From assembly GCF_023101185.1 (NCBI RefSeq), contig NZ_CP078077.1:434001-498000 (forward strand): DNA of 64,000 bases, written 5' to 3'. Source of the DNA: Microbacterium galbinum (GTDB taxonomy: Bacteria > Actinomycetota > Actinomycetes > Actinomycetales > Microbacteriaceae). Positions within the stretch are counted from its first letter, which is position 1; the number at the start of each line of letters is the position of its first letter. The position numbers and the translations under genes are program-made. Shown in pieces: positions 28,398 through 37,269 of the stretch. The notes under the pieces were generated by a model. It had not been told where the DNA came from and ran no database searches. It was given only the letters and a program-made list of their open reading frames with translations.

Positions 28398-29618
28398 TCA
28401 GAGCATGTCGGCGGTCTGCCGGGCGATCTGCAGTTCCTCGTTCGTCGGGACCACCAGAACCGTCACCGTCGAGGCATCCGTGGAGATCCTCCGGATGCCG
28501 CGACCGCGCTCGGCGTTGCGTGCCTGATCGACCTCCACGCCGGCGAATCCGAGGGTCGCGAGGGCCTCCGCGCGCACCCGGGCGGCGTTCTCGCCGACGC
28601 CGGCGGTGAACGAGATCACGTCGACGCCGCCGAGCTGGGCGATGTACGCCCCGGCGTAGGCGCGCAGGCGGTGCACGTAGACGTCGAAGGCGAGGGTCGC
28701 CGCCTCCTCCCCCGCATCGACGCCCGCGAGGATGTCGCGCATGTCGCTGCGTCCGGCGAGGCCCTGCAGTCCGCTGCGGGTGTTCAGCAGCGCATCGAGC
28801 TCGTTGATCGAGAGGCCGGCGCGACGCGACAGGTGCACCAGAGCCGCCGGGTCGAGGTCTCCGGAGCGGGTGCCCATCACCAGGCCCTCGAGCGGGGTCA
28901 GTCCCATCGACGTCTCGACCGAGCGCCCTCCGTCGATCGCGGTGACCGACGCTCCGTTGCCCAGGTGGAACACGAGCTGGCGCAGGTCGCCGAGGTCGCG
29001 GCCGAGGTACGCCGCGGCCGACTCGCTGACGAACTGGTGACTGGTGCCGTGGAAGCCGTAGCGCCGCACGCGGTGCTGCTTCGCCAGCTCGGCGTCGATC
29101 GCGTAGGTGTAGGCCGCAGCGGGCAGCGTCTGATGGAACGCGGTGTCGAACACGGCGACGTGCGGCACGCCGCGGAAGACGGCCTGCGCCGCGAGGATGC
29201 CGGCGAGGTTGGCCGGATTGTGCAGGGGCGCGAGTACCGACAGCTCCTCGATCTGCCGCTCGACGTCGGCATCGATCAGGGTCGGCGCGAAGAAGCGGGC
29301 CCCGCCGTGCACGACGCGGTGCCCGACGGCGACCGGCGGATGCTCGGCGAGAGAGGGTCCGTGCTCGGCGAACTGCTCGAGCATCACCGCGAAGGCCGCA
29401 TGATGATCGGGGATCGAGCGCTCGTCGCTGTACGTCGCGTCGAGCATCGTGGGCACGGCATCCGCATCGGTGTCGGGCCGCACCGTGTGCGAGGCCGCAC
29501 CGGTGTCCTGACCGATCCTCTCGATGAGGCCCGAGGCGAGCTCGTGCTCGCGCTCGATGTCGAGGAGGCTGTACTTCAGCGACGACGAGCCGCTGTTGAT
29601 CACGAGGATCGCGCTCAT
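28398..29618 (-). CDS. ackA: Acetate kinase
   Basis: This 406-residue enzyme interconverts acetyl phosphate plus ADP and acetate plus ATP. ASKHA-fold motifs are ILVINSGSSSLKYSLLD at the N-terminus, GHRVVHGG near residue 98, DTAFHQTLP near 155, RYGFHGTSHQFV near 180, the ATP-binding HLGNGASVTAIDGG near 215, and SFTAGVGENAARVR near 330. It overlaps the pta stop by four bases (ATGA). The order pta-ackA is normal for actinobacteria. The pair can run as overflow disposal or low-affinity acetate uptake. Confidence 0.97.
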   Translation of the reverse strand: MSAILVINSGSSSLKYSLLDIEREHELASGLIERIGQDTGAASHTVRPDTDADAVPTMLDATYSDERSIPDHHAAFAVMLEQFAEHGPSLAEHPPVAVGHRVVHGGARFFAPTLIDADVERQIEELSVLAPLHNPANLAGILAAQAVFRGVPHVAVFDTAFHQTLPAAAYTYAIDAELAKQHRVRRYGFHGTSHQFVSESAAAYLGRDLGDLRQLVFHLGNGASVTAIDGGRSVETSMGLTPLEGLVMGTRSGDLDPAALVHLSRRAGLSINELDALLNTRSGLQGLAGRSDMRDILAGVDAGEEAATLAFDVYVHRLRAYAGAYIAQLGGVDVISFTAGVGENAARVRAEALATLGFAGVEVDQARNAERGRGIRRISTDASTVTVLVVPTNEELQIARQTADML

Positions 29619-31732
29619 GCGGTCTCTCCCTGCGCCTGGATGGCGGTGATCGCCACGGTGTTGACGATGTCCTCGACCAGCGCGCCGCGCGAGAGGTCGT
29701 TGATCGGCTTGTTGAGTCCCTGCAGGACCGGTCCGATCGCGACCGCGCCGGCGGAGCGCTGGACGGCCTTGTAGGTGTTGTTGCCCGTGTTCAGGTCGGG
29801 GAAGACGAACACGGTGGCGCGACCCGCGACCGCGGAATCGGGCAGCTTCGCCTTCGCGACGGCGGCATCGGCGGCCGCGTCGTACTGGATCGGCCCCTCG
29901 ACGAGCAGCTCGGGAGCGCGCTCGCGCACGAGCGCCGTGGCCTCGCGCACCTTGTCGACGTCGGCTCCCGACCCGGACTCGCCGGTCGAGTACGACAGCA
30001 TCGCGACGCGCGGATCGATCCCGAACTGGCGGGCGGTCGCCGCCGACGAGATCGCGATGTCGGCGAGCTGGACGCTCGTGGGATCGGGGATGACGGCGCA
30101 GTCGCCGTAGACGAGCACCCGGTCGGCGAGAGCCATGAGGAACACGCTCGAGACGACGTTCACGCCCGGCTTCGTCTTGATGATCTCGAAGGAGGGTCGG
30201 ATCGTGTGCGCCGTCGTGTGCGCCGCTCCCGAGACCATGCCGTCGGCGAGACCCAGGTGCACCATCATCGTGCCGAAGTACGAGACGTCGGTCACGGTGT
30301 CGGCGGCCTGCGCGAGGGTGATGCCCTTGTGCGCCCGCAGTCGTGCGTACTCCTCGGCGAACCGGGCGACGTACTCGGGATCGGTGGGGCTGATCACCTG
30401 GGCCGCGGCGATGTCGATGCCGAGCTCGACCGCGCGGGCTCGCACGGCGGCCTCGTCGCCGAGGATCACGAGGTCGGCGACCTCGCGGGCCAGCAGCGTG
30501 GCGGCCGCGCGCAGGATCCGGTCGTCGCCGCCCTCGGGCAGCACGATGCGCCGGCGGTCGGCGCGGGCGCGCTCGATGAGGCCGTACTCGAACATCAGCG
30601 GGGTCACGACCCGCGATTCGGCGAGCCCGAGCTGCGTCGCGAGCTCGGCGATGTCGACATGCGTCTGGAAGAGTCCGAGCGCCCGGTCGTACCGCGCGCG
30701 CGAGTCGGCGGAGAGCCGGCCGCGCGCGCCCATGACCCGCACGGCGGTGTCGTAGGTGCCGAGATCGGTGGCGATGATCGGCACCGTCGAGGGGAATCCG
30801 TCGAGCAGCTGCGTGATCGGCTCGGGAAGGTCGAAGGGCCCGTTCAGGATGATGCCGCTGACGCGGGGGAAGGTGCCGGAGGCGTCGGCGAGAAGCGTCG
30901 CGAGCAGCACCTCGGTGCGGTCGGCCGGAATCACGACGACGGACTCCTCGGTGATGCGCGGCAGCACGTTGACCATCGACATGCCGGCGACGACGATCGA
31001 CAGCGCCTCGCGGGTCAGCCGCCCCTCGTCGCCCTTGATGAGACGGCCGTCGACGGCGGCGAGGATGCCGCGGATCGACGGCGCCACGAGCGTACGGTCC
31101 TCGGGGATCGCCCAGACGGGCGTGCTCTTGCCCGGACGCACCCCGCGCACCGCCTCGATGATGGCGTCGAGCTCGGCGGGGTCCGAGCGGTTGACGATCG
31201 CGGCGAACAGCTCGGCGCGCTCCTGCTCGAGCTCCGTGAGTGCGAGTGCGGCGATCTGCCCGACCGCGGCCGGCACCCGCGCGGTCGTGGTGCCGAGCTG
31301 CTCGGCCTGGCGCTGCTGGTCGCGTCCCGACAGCACGAGCAGAACCGGAGCTCCGAGGTTCGCGGCGATGCGGGCGTTGACGCCGAGCTCAGCAGGGCTG
31401 GCGACGTCGGTGTAGTCGCTGCCGATGATCACCACGGCATCGCACTGCGCTTCGACGGCCTTGAACCGCGCGACGATCGTCGACAGCGCGTGCTCCGGGT
31501 CGTGGCGCATGTCGTCGTAGCTGACGCCGATGCAGTCTTCGTAGTCGAGGTGCACGCCGTCGTGGGCGAGCAGCAGCTCGAGGATCTCGTCGCGCTCGGT
31601 GACCGAGCGCGCGATCGGCCGGAACACGCCGACCCGCGGGGTGACCCGCATGAGCGCGTCGAGCACGCCGAGGGCGATCGTCGATTTTCCGGTATGGCCT
31701 TCGGCCGAGGTGATGTAGATGCTCCGCGCCAC
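29615..31732 (-). CDS. pta: Phosphate acetyltransferase
   Basis: This 705-residue long-form Pta makes acetyl phosphate from acetyl-CoA. The N-terminal P-loop-like domain (about 1-220) has SAEGHTGKSTIALGVLDAL. The DRTGG domain follows (about 225-370). The catalytic PTA_PTB domain (about 385-700) carries VLPEGGDDRILRAA, GLADGMVSGAAHTT and the final TGNNTYKAVQRSAGA. It starts with GTG at 31732. TAAGCT (31744-31739) is six bases upstream and no ribosome site is clear, so a leaderless mRNA is likely. It is coupled to ackA. Confidence 0.97.
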   Translation of the reverse strand: MARSIYITSAEGHTGKSTIALGVLDALMRVTPRVGVFRPIARSVTERDEILELLLAHDGVHLDYEDCIGVSYDDMRHDPEHALSTIVARFKAVEAQCDAVVIIGSDYTDVASPAELGVNARIAANLGAPVLLVLSGRDQQRQAEQLGTTTARVPAAVGQIAALALTELEQERAELFAAIVNRSDPAELDAIIEAVRGVRPGKSTPVWAIPEDRTLVAPSIRGILAAVDGRLIKGDEGRLTREALSIVVAGMSMVNVLPRITEESVVVIPADRTEVLLATLLADASGTFPRVSGIILNGPFDLPEPITQLLDGFPSTVPIIATDLGTYDTAVRVMGARGRLSADSRARYDRALGLFQTHVDIAELATQLGLAESRVVTPLMFEYGLIERARADRRRIVLPEGGDDRILRAAATLLAREVADLVILGDEAAVRARAVELGIDIAAAQVISPTDPEYVARFAEEYARLRAHKGITLAQAADTVTDVSYFGTMMVHLGLADGMVSGAAHTTAHTIRPSFEIIKTKPGVNVVSSVFLMALADRVLVYGDCAVIPDPTSVQLADIAISSAATARQFGIDPRVAMLSYSTGESGSGADVDKVREATALVRERAPELLVEGPIQYDAAADAAVAKAKLPDSAVAGRATVFVFPDLNTGNNTYKAVQRSAGAVAIGPVLQGLNKPINDLSRGALVEDIVNTVAITAIQAQGETA

Positions 31733-31808
31733 GGTTCCAGCTTAGGCGCACCTCACTCGGCACGCCCTGGGAGCGGACCGGACTTAATCCCCGCGTGATT
31801 CCCGGAGG

Positions 31809-32489
31809 TCAACACGGTGCCGACAGCGCGTCGACGACGGCGGTCGCATCGGCTGCGTAGCGGGAGTAGTACGTGGGATCGAGGTTGATCTGCACGCGAT
31901 GGATCGCGAGCGACGGATCCATCGAGGACCACCCCGGCACCCGCGCCAACCGCTCGTAGAACAGCGTCGCGGACGTGGCGGGATCCATGCGCTGCTCGAC
32001 GCTCCCCCACCACTCCTGCTGCTGGAACAGGCCGATGCTCGTGGTGCGCGAGCCGTCGGGGTTCGTGAATCCGCTCGTCTCCCAGTCGCCGTAATCGATG
32101 TTGCGCAGGCTGCTCTCGCCCATCGCGGTCATCACGCCCAGGATCTGCCCGTCGCGCGCGAAGCCCAGGGCGGATGCCGTCGCCATGATCGTCGCGGCGT
32201 TCTCGAGCTGCTCCCCGCGCCACCCCTCGATGCCGGCCGAGGGGTAGGTGCGCGGGTCGCTCGCGCAGATCGCGAGGGGCTTCTCGTGCGCGAGCCCGAG
32301 GGGCACGAGCACGGCGATCCCGGCGAAGAGCGCGACGGCGACGGCCCCGATCAGCACACGCCGGAGCACCAGCATCCGCCGCCGACGCCGGGCGGCCCGT
32401 GCGCGGACGCCCGGTCGGCGCCGGGCCGCGGGCCGACGCTTCTTCCGGCGTCGAGCGGGTGTGCGCGAGCGCGACCGCGGCGCGCTCAC
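31809..32489 (-). CDS. Membrane-anchored lysozyme-like (transglycosylase-like) protein
   Basis: This 226-residue protein starts with GTG in a GTGA overlap with the rhomboid gene. The first 40 residues are extremely basic (SRTPARRRKKRRPAARR), followed by one membrane segment (about 42-63). The outer domain has MTAMGESSLRNIDYGD, IGLFQQQEWWG and an Ala/Tyr-rich helical end. This looks like a goose-lysozyme or soluble-transglycosylase-like fold with Glu in GES as candidate acid. The same domain type appears at the ends of actinobacterial cell-wall hydrolases. Peptidoglycan cleavage is inferred, not shown. Confidence 0.72.
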   Translation of the reverse strand: MSAPRSRSRTPARRRKKRRPAARRRPGVRARAARRRRRMLVLRRVLIGAVAVALFAGIAVLVPLGLAHEKPLAICASDPRTYPSAGIEGWRGEQLENAATIMATASALGFARDGQILGVMTAMGESSLRNIDYGDWETSGFTNPDGSRTTSIGLFQQQEWWGSVEQRMDPATSATLFYERLARVPGWSSMDPSLAIHRVQINLDPTYYSRYAADATAVVDALSAPC

Positions 32490-33082
32490 TCCGCGGAGCC
32501 CCCGCGTCGCCCGACGAACACGGCGAGCGCGCCGCCGATCGCCCCGAACAGGTGCGCCTGCCACGAGATGCCCTGGCTCACGCCCACCACGCCCGCGAGC
32601 ATCGTCGCCCCGTACACGCCGATCACGACGAGCGCGATGACGGCGTATCCGATGCGATGGGCGACGCGGCCCGGCGCGAAGACCCGCACGACCGTGTAGC
32701 CGAAGTAGCCGAACACGAGCACGGATGCCCCGACCGTCACCGTTCCCGGGGCGTTGAAGACCCAGGTGCCGAGGCCGCCGACGACGGCGACGATCGCGGT
32801 GACCGTCCAGAATCTGCGGGTGCCCTCGACCGCGACGAGCAGTCCGAGCACGAGGAACGGCACGGAGTTGCCGATCAGGTGCGCCCAGTTCGCGTGCAGC
32901 AGCGGCCCGAGCACGATGCCGAGCAGACCCTCGGGATCCCAGGAGCGGATGCCGAACCCCGTGAACGAACCCGGCAGGAGCGCGTCGGCGAACTGGATCG
33001 CCCACATCGCGGCGAGGAGCAGCACGGGTGAGGCGAAGCGCGAGAGAGCGTTCTGCCGCGGAGGAGTGGTGGCGCCGGTCAC
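32486..33082 (-). CDS. Rhomboid family intramembrane serine protease
   Basis: This 198-residue protein has six predicted membrane helices. Rhomboid features are LLHANWAHLIGNSVPFLVLG near residue 60, the serine region TVGASVLVFGYFGY near 115, and the histidine helix WQAHLFGAIGGALAVF near 175. The usual GxSG reads GASV here, so the serine remains but the following Gly is replaced. The His is present. The start is GTG at 33082; CAGGAT lies six bases upstream and could act as a -10 box or weak ribosome site. It is coupled to the lysozyme-like gene. Confidence 0.88.
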   Translation of the reverse strand: MTGATTPPRQNALSRFASPVLLLAAMWAIQFADALLPGSFTGFGIRSWDPEGLLGIVLGPLLHANWAHLIGNSVPFLVLGLLVAVEGTRRFWTVTAIVAVVGGLGTWVFNAPGTVTVGASVLVFGYFGYTVVRVFAPGRVAHRIGYAVIALVVIGVYGATMLAGVVGVSQGISWQAHLFGAIGGALAVFVGRRGGSAE

Positions 33083-33118
33083 ATCACGATCCTGACAGGA
33101 CAGCCCCGGAGGAGGCTG

Positions 33119-33217
33119 AAAAAGAAAGTGACCCTCCGCGCACCCAGCAGAGCCCGGTTACCCTTGCTGCGTTTCCGCCCTGGGGGAATTGGCCTGGATG
33201 CCGCCACGCGGAGAGCC
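33119..33217 (-). ncRNA. ffs: Signal recognition particle RNA (bacterial small type)
   Basis: The minus strand reads the highly conserved SRP core CAGGGCGGAAACGCAGCAAG then GGTAACCGGGCTCTG. Flanking arms pair: CATCCAG with CTGGGTG, and CTCCGCG with CGCGGAG. The RNA ends in TTTCTTTTT, a terminator tract (33127-33119). A -10 box TAGACT at 33230-33225 places the start near 33218. It binds Ffh to target ribosomes making membrane proteins. Confidence 0.92.
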
Positions 33218-33270
33218 GTCGACAAGTCTAACCGATGAGCGGGCGCACCTTTTGACAGACTGGGGAGATC

Positions 33271-36165
33271 ATGCCGCCCGAGCCCGTCGCCTCCCCGCTC
33301 ACGGGCTGGATTTTCACGGGCGAACTGCGCACGTACCAGGCCGAGGTCCTCACCCGGCTGCCGGTCGGCGGTCGGGACCCGCTGCACGTCGTCGCCCCTC
33401 CCGGATCGGGCAAGACCCTGCTGGGTCTGCTGCTCGCGGCGCGCGAACGCCATCGGACCCTCGTCCTCGCCCCGACCGTCACGATCCGTCAGCAATGGGT
33501 GCGCACCGCCGTCGATCTCGCCCCGGATGCCCGCGCCGTGTCGGACGACCCGGAGAGGATCGCCGACCTCACCGCTCTCACGTACCAGGCGCTCAGCGTC
33601 ACCGGCGACGGCTCGCCCTTCGACGACCTGGCGCGGGTGGTGTGGGCCGAGGAACTGGTCGAGGCGGGGCGCAGCGACGCCGATGCCGCGACCTGGCTCG
33701 CCGAGTTCGCGATCGACAATCCGGCGCAGTACCGTTCCGGCATCCGTCGTCGCACGCGCCGATTGCGCTCGCAGTTCGCCCGGCGCAATCCCGCCGAGCT
33801 CGCGCGCGTGCTGCATCCGAACGCCGCGGCGCTCATCGACCGCCTCGTCGCCGCCGGGGTGCGCACGGTCGTGCTCGACGAGTGCCACCACCTGCTCGAC
33901 CACTGGGCCCTGGTCGTGGCGTACCTCGCCGCGCGCATCCGCGAGACGGGGGTCGAGCCGCTGCTGATCGGTCTCACCGCCACCCTGCCGTCGCCGGACG
34001 ACGAGACGGAGTACGAGAACTACAGCCAACTGCTCGGAGAGGTCGACTACGAGGTCCCGACCCCGGCGGTGGTGAAGGAGGGGCACCTCGCCCCGTACCG
34101 CGACTTCGTTCTCCTCACCGAACCGACGCCGGCGGAGGCCGGTTTCATCCGCCGGCACGAGGCGCTACTGCACTCGATGATCGTCGACGTGCTGTCGACC
34201 CCCGACGGCATCTCCTTCCTCGAGGAGCAGCTGCAGCCCGCCAACGGACCGCCCGACGAAGACCCGCTCGCCCGCATCGATCGGGCACTGTCCGCGGACT
34301 TCGCCCTCACCCGCTCGTGCGCGGTGGTGCTGCGCGAGGTCGTGCCGCAGCATCCGCTCGTCGCCGCCATCCCACAGGTGCTCCTCGACCGCTGCACGAC
34401 CGACGATCTGCTCACCGTCCTCGTGCGGTTCGCGCAGGCGCGCCTGCTGGCCGATCCCTCGGCCGCGAACCAGTGGGAGCACGTGCGGCGCTCGCTCGCC
34501 GACTTCGGCTACCTGCTCACCGACCGCGGGCTGCGCCGCGGGCGCAACCCGGTCGAGACGACACTGGCCTCGTCGGAGGCGAAGGATGCCGCCGCCGTCG
34601 AGATCCTGCACCGCGAGCTCGCGAGCGACGACGGCGAACGCGTCCGTGCCGTCGTCGTCACCGACTTCGTGACGCACGGCAATCGGCGCGGTGCGGATGC
34701 CGCGGCCGGAGCGCTGCGCACCTTCGACGCCCTCGTCGCCGATCCCGTCGTCGCGGGGCTGCGGCCGGTGCTGCTGACCGCGCAGTACCTGCGCGTGCGC
34801 GCCGACGACGCCGCGACGCTCGCAGCCGCGCTCGCGGATCTGCTCGGGGTGACGGTCGATATCGGCGACGCCGCCGGGGCCACGCGCGACCTGCGCACGT
34901 CCGGCGCCGGCAGCGGACGCATCGTCGCCGCGGTCTCGGAGCTGATCCGTCGCGGTGAGGTGCGCGTGCTCGTGGGTACCCGTGGCCTGCTCGGCGAGGG
35001 ATGGGACTGCCCCGCCGTGAACACCCTCATCGACCTCACCGCGGTCGCGACGTCATCGGCGACGCAGCAGTTGCGGGGCCGCACCCTGCGCCTCGATCCG
35101 GGGTGGCCCGAGAAGGTGGCGCACAACTGGTCGGTGGCGTGCCTGATCCCCGCCGATGTCGCACTCGACGACGCGAGCGAGCCGGATCGTCTGCGCCGCA
35201 AGCACTCGCATCTGTGGGGCCTGAACGCCGACGGCGACGGTCGGATCGTCAGCGGACTCGCGCACGCACTGCCCTCGGCAGCGGCCCAGGCGTTCGAGGC
35301 GGTGCTCGACAAGCATCCGGATGCCTCCATCCGCGGCGTCGATGATCTGCTGCGCGCCGCGTGGCCGGCGCGCGCGACCACGCGCGCCGAGTGGCGCATC
35401 GGCGAGCCGTACACGTCCCGCGAACGCGACGAGATCACGGTGCGGCAGGTCGCGGCGGCTCCCCTGCTGCGCACCACCCAGGTCGCGCGCGCCGACGGCG
35501 CGACCTCCGCCGTGGGCGGGGCGCTCGGCGTCGGCCTGCTGCTCGCCGTCCTGGCGGGTCAGGGACTCGCGGTGCACCCGGCGCTCGGAGCCGCGCTCGT
35601 CGCGGCCGGTGGGGCGCTGGCCGCCGCGACGACGCTCCTGCCCCTGCTCGGGCGCACCCTGCGCGATCGCCGCCACCCCGCCGAGGTGTACCGGCTGGCC
35701 GCCCTGGTCGTCGCACGCACCCTCCGTGATGCGGGGCGCATCGGCCCCTTCGACGACACCGACATCGTCGCGCACGTCGATGACGACCGCACCCGAGTGC
35801 GCATCGAGCTGGGCGGCATGCCCGCGGATCGTCGAGTGGTGACGGATGCCGTCGAAGAGCTGTTCGCGGCGGTGCGCACACCCCGCTTCCTGCTGCGGAT
35901 CGATCGCGGCGCCGCGGGGTCGACGCGGCTGTTCGAACGCCTCGCCGACCGGCTCTCCCCGGGGCGCACCCTCCTGCCGGTTCCGCGCGCGATCGCACGG
36001 CGGCGCGGCGATGCCGAGCAGTTCGAGCGCCACTGGCGGCAGGCCATCGGCACGTGCACGCTGCACGAGCTGCAGGGCGCGCAGGGTCTCGCCCTGCTCC
36101 GCGTCGCCCGCAGCAGCGAGGGCCGTGTCGACGTCGCACGGCCCCGCGCCCGCGTCTGGGGCTGA
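33271..36165 (+). CDS. DEAD/DEAH-box helicase-like protein with a C-terminal membrane hairpin
   Basis: This 964-residue superfamily 2 protein has motif I APPGSGKT at 42-49, motif II DECHH at 203-207, motif III LTATLP near 233, and motif VI QQLRGRTLRLD near 605. The layout follows XPB/SSL2-like helicases (YQAEVL Q-motif region at 22). About residues 748-795 are very hydrophobic (GVGLLLAVLAGQGLAVHP and a second stretch), which is unusual for this family. A C-terminal domain of about 170 residues is not recognised. GGGGAG lies three bases before ATG. It begins 53 bases from the SRP RNA on the opposite strand. The biological role is unknown. Confidence 0.85.
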   Translation: MPPEPVASPLTGWIFTGELRTYQAEVLTRLPVGGRDPLHVVAPPGSGKTLLGLLLAARERHRTLVLAPTVTIRQQWVRTAVDLAPDARAVSDDPERIADLTALTYQALSVTGDGSPFDDLARVVWAEELVEAGRSDADAATWLAEFAIDNPAQYRSGIRRRTRRLRSQFARRNPAELARVLHPNAAALIDRLVAAGVRTVVLDECHHLLDHWALVVAYLAARIRETGVEPLLIGLTATLPSPDDETEYENYSQLLGEVDYEVPTPAVVKEGHLAPYRDFVLLTEPTPAEAGFIRRHEALLHSMIVDVLSTPDGISFLEEQLQPANGPPDEDPLARIDRALSADFALTRSCAVVLREVVPQHPLVAAIPQVLLDRCTTDDLLTVLVRFAQARLLADPSAANQWEHVRRSLADFGYLLTDRGLRRGRNPVETTLASSEAKDAAAVEILHRELASDDGERVRAVVVTDFVTHGNRRGADAAAGALRTFDALVADPVVAGLRPVLLTAQYLRVRADDAATLAAALADLLGVTVDIGDAAGATRDLRTSGAGSGRIVAAVSELIRRGEVRVLVGTRGLLGEGWDCPAVNTLIDLTAVATSSATQQLRGRTLRLDPGWPEKVAHNWSVACLIPADVALDDASEPDRLRRKHSHLWGLNADGDGRIVSGLAHALPSAAAQAFEAVLDKHPDASIRGVDDLLRAAWPARATTRAEWRIGEPYTSRERDEITVRQVAAAPLLRTTQVARADGATSAVGGALGVGLLLAVLAGQGLAVHPALGAALVAAGGALAAATTLLPLLGRTLRDRRHPAEVYRLAALVVARTLRDAGRIGPFDDTDIVAHVDDDRTRVRIELGGMPADRRVVTDAVEELFAAVRTPRFLLRIDRGAAGSTRLFERLADRLSPGRTLLPVPRAIARRRGDAEQFERHWRQAIGTCTLHELQGAQGLALLRVARSSEGRVDVARPRARVWG

Positions 36166-36283
36166 GGGGTGTGCGGGGCGGCGCCCGCGGCCCCGGGAAG
36201 CACAGCGATCTGCCAGCCCCACGCGGATGCCCTGCGGGTTACGATCGAGTAACGCGCGCTGCAGCGCCGACGAGAGGGAACGC

Positions 36284-37261
36284 ATGACGGACAACTCCCC
36301 CCTGATCACGGCCGAACAGTTCGCCGCCCAGACCTCCGCGATCCTCGCCTCCGTGGGAGAGGTGATCGACGGAAAGCCCGATGCCGTGCGCAGTGCGCTG
36401 ATCTGCCTGCTCGCCGAGGGCCACCTGCTCATCGAGGACGTGCCCGGGGTCGGCAAGACCATGCTGGCGCGCGCCCTCGCGGCCAGCGTCGACGCGACCG
36501 TGCGACGCATCCAGTTCACCCCCGACCTCCTCCCGGGCGACGTGACCGGCGTCTCGGTCTACAACCCGGTCGACCGCGAGTTCGAGTTCAAGCGCGGCGC
36601 GATCTTCGCGCACATCGTCATCGCCGACGAGATCAACCGGTCCTCGCCCAAGACGCAGTCGGCACTGCTCGAGGCCATGGAGGAGCGTCAGGTCACCGTC
36701 GACGGGTCGACGCATCCGCTCCCCTCGCCCTTCCTCGTCGTCGCCACCCAGAACCCCCTCGAGATGGAGGGCACGTACGCCCTGCCCGAGGCGCAGCGCG
36801 ACCGCTTCATGATGCGCATCTCGATGGGGTACCCGGATGCCGCGGCCGAGGCCCTCATGATCCGACAGCGCGACGTGGTGAACCCGCTCGCGGCCGTCGC
36901 GGCGGTCGCCGATGCCGGCTCGATCTCGCAGCTCATCGCCTGGGCCCGCGCCGTGCACGTGGCGCCCGCGCTCGAGGAGTACACGGTCGCCCTCGCGCAG
37001 GCCACGCGCACCGACCCGAGCCTGCACCTCGGGGCGAGCCCCCGCGCGACGCTGCAGCTGATCCGTGCCGCGAAGGTGTGGGCGGCGCTCGACGGCCGCG
37101 ACTTCGTGATCCCCGACGACGTCACCGCCCTCCTCATCCCGGTGTTCGCGCACCGGCTGCTGCCCGCCCGCGGTGCGCACCGCGCGGGCGCCCAGCCCAT
37201 CGAGACGGCCCTCGCGCACATCGTCGAGCGCGTGCGCGTGCCCGTCGCGAGCCGCGTCTGA
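36284..37261 (+). CDS. MoxR family AAA+ ATPase
   Basis: This 325-residue ATPase has Walker A EDVPGVGKT at about 51-59, Walker B VIADEINRSSPKTQSALLEAMEE near 112, and sensor 1 VVATQNPLEMEGTY. MoxR proteins act as chaperone-like factors, usually with DUF58 and VWA or transglutaminase partners encoded next door, as here. The start at 36284 is set by AGAGGGA upstream; the open frame extends back into the helicase gene without a ribosome site. TACGAT at 36240-36245 could be its -10. It is the first of three operon genes. Confidence 0.92.
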   Translation: MTDNSPLITAEQFAAQTSAILASVGEVIDGKPDAVRSALICLLAEGHLLIEDVPGVGKTMLARALAASVDATVRRIQFTPDLLPGDVTGVSVYNPVDREFEFKRGAIFAHIVIADEINRSSPKTQSALLEAMEERQVTVDGSTHPLPSPFLVVATQNPLEMEGTYALPEAQRDRFMMRISMGYPDAAAEALMIRQRDVVNPLAAVAAVADAGSISQLIAWARAVHVAPALEEYTVALAQATRTDPSLHLGASPRATLQLIRAAKVWAALDGRDFVIPDDVTALLIPVFAHRLLPARGAHRAGAQPIETALAHIVERVRVPVASRV

Positions 37262-37269
37262 GACAGTCG

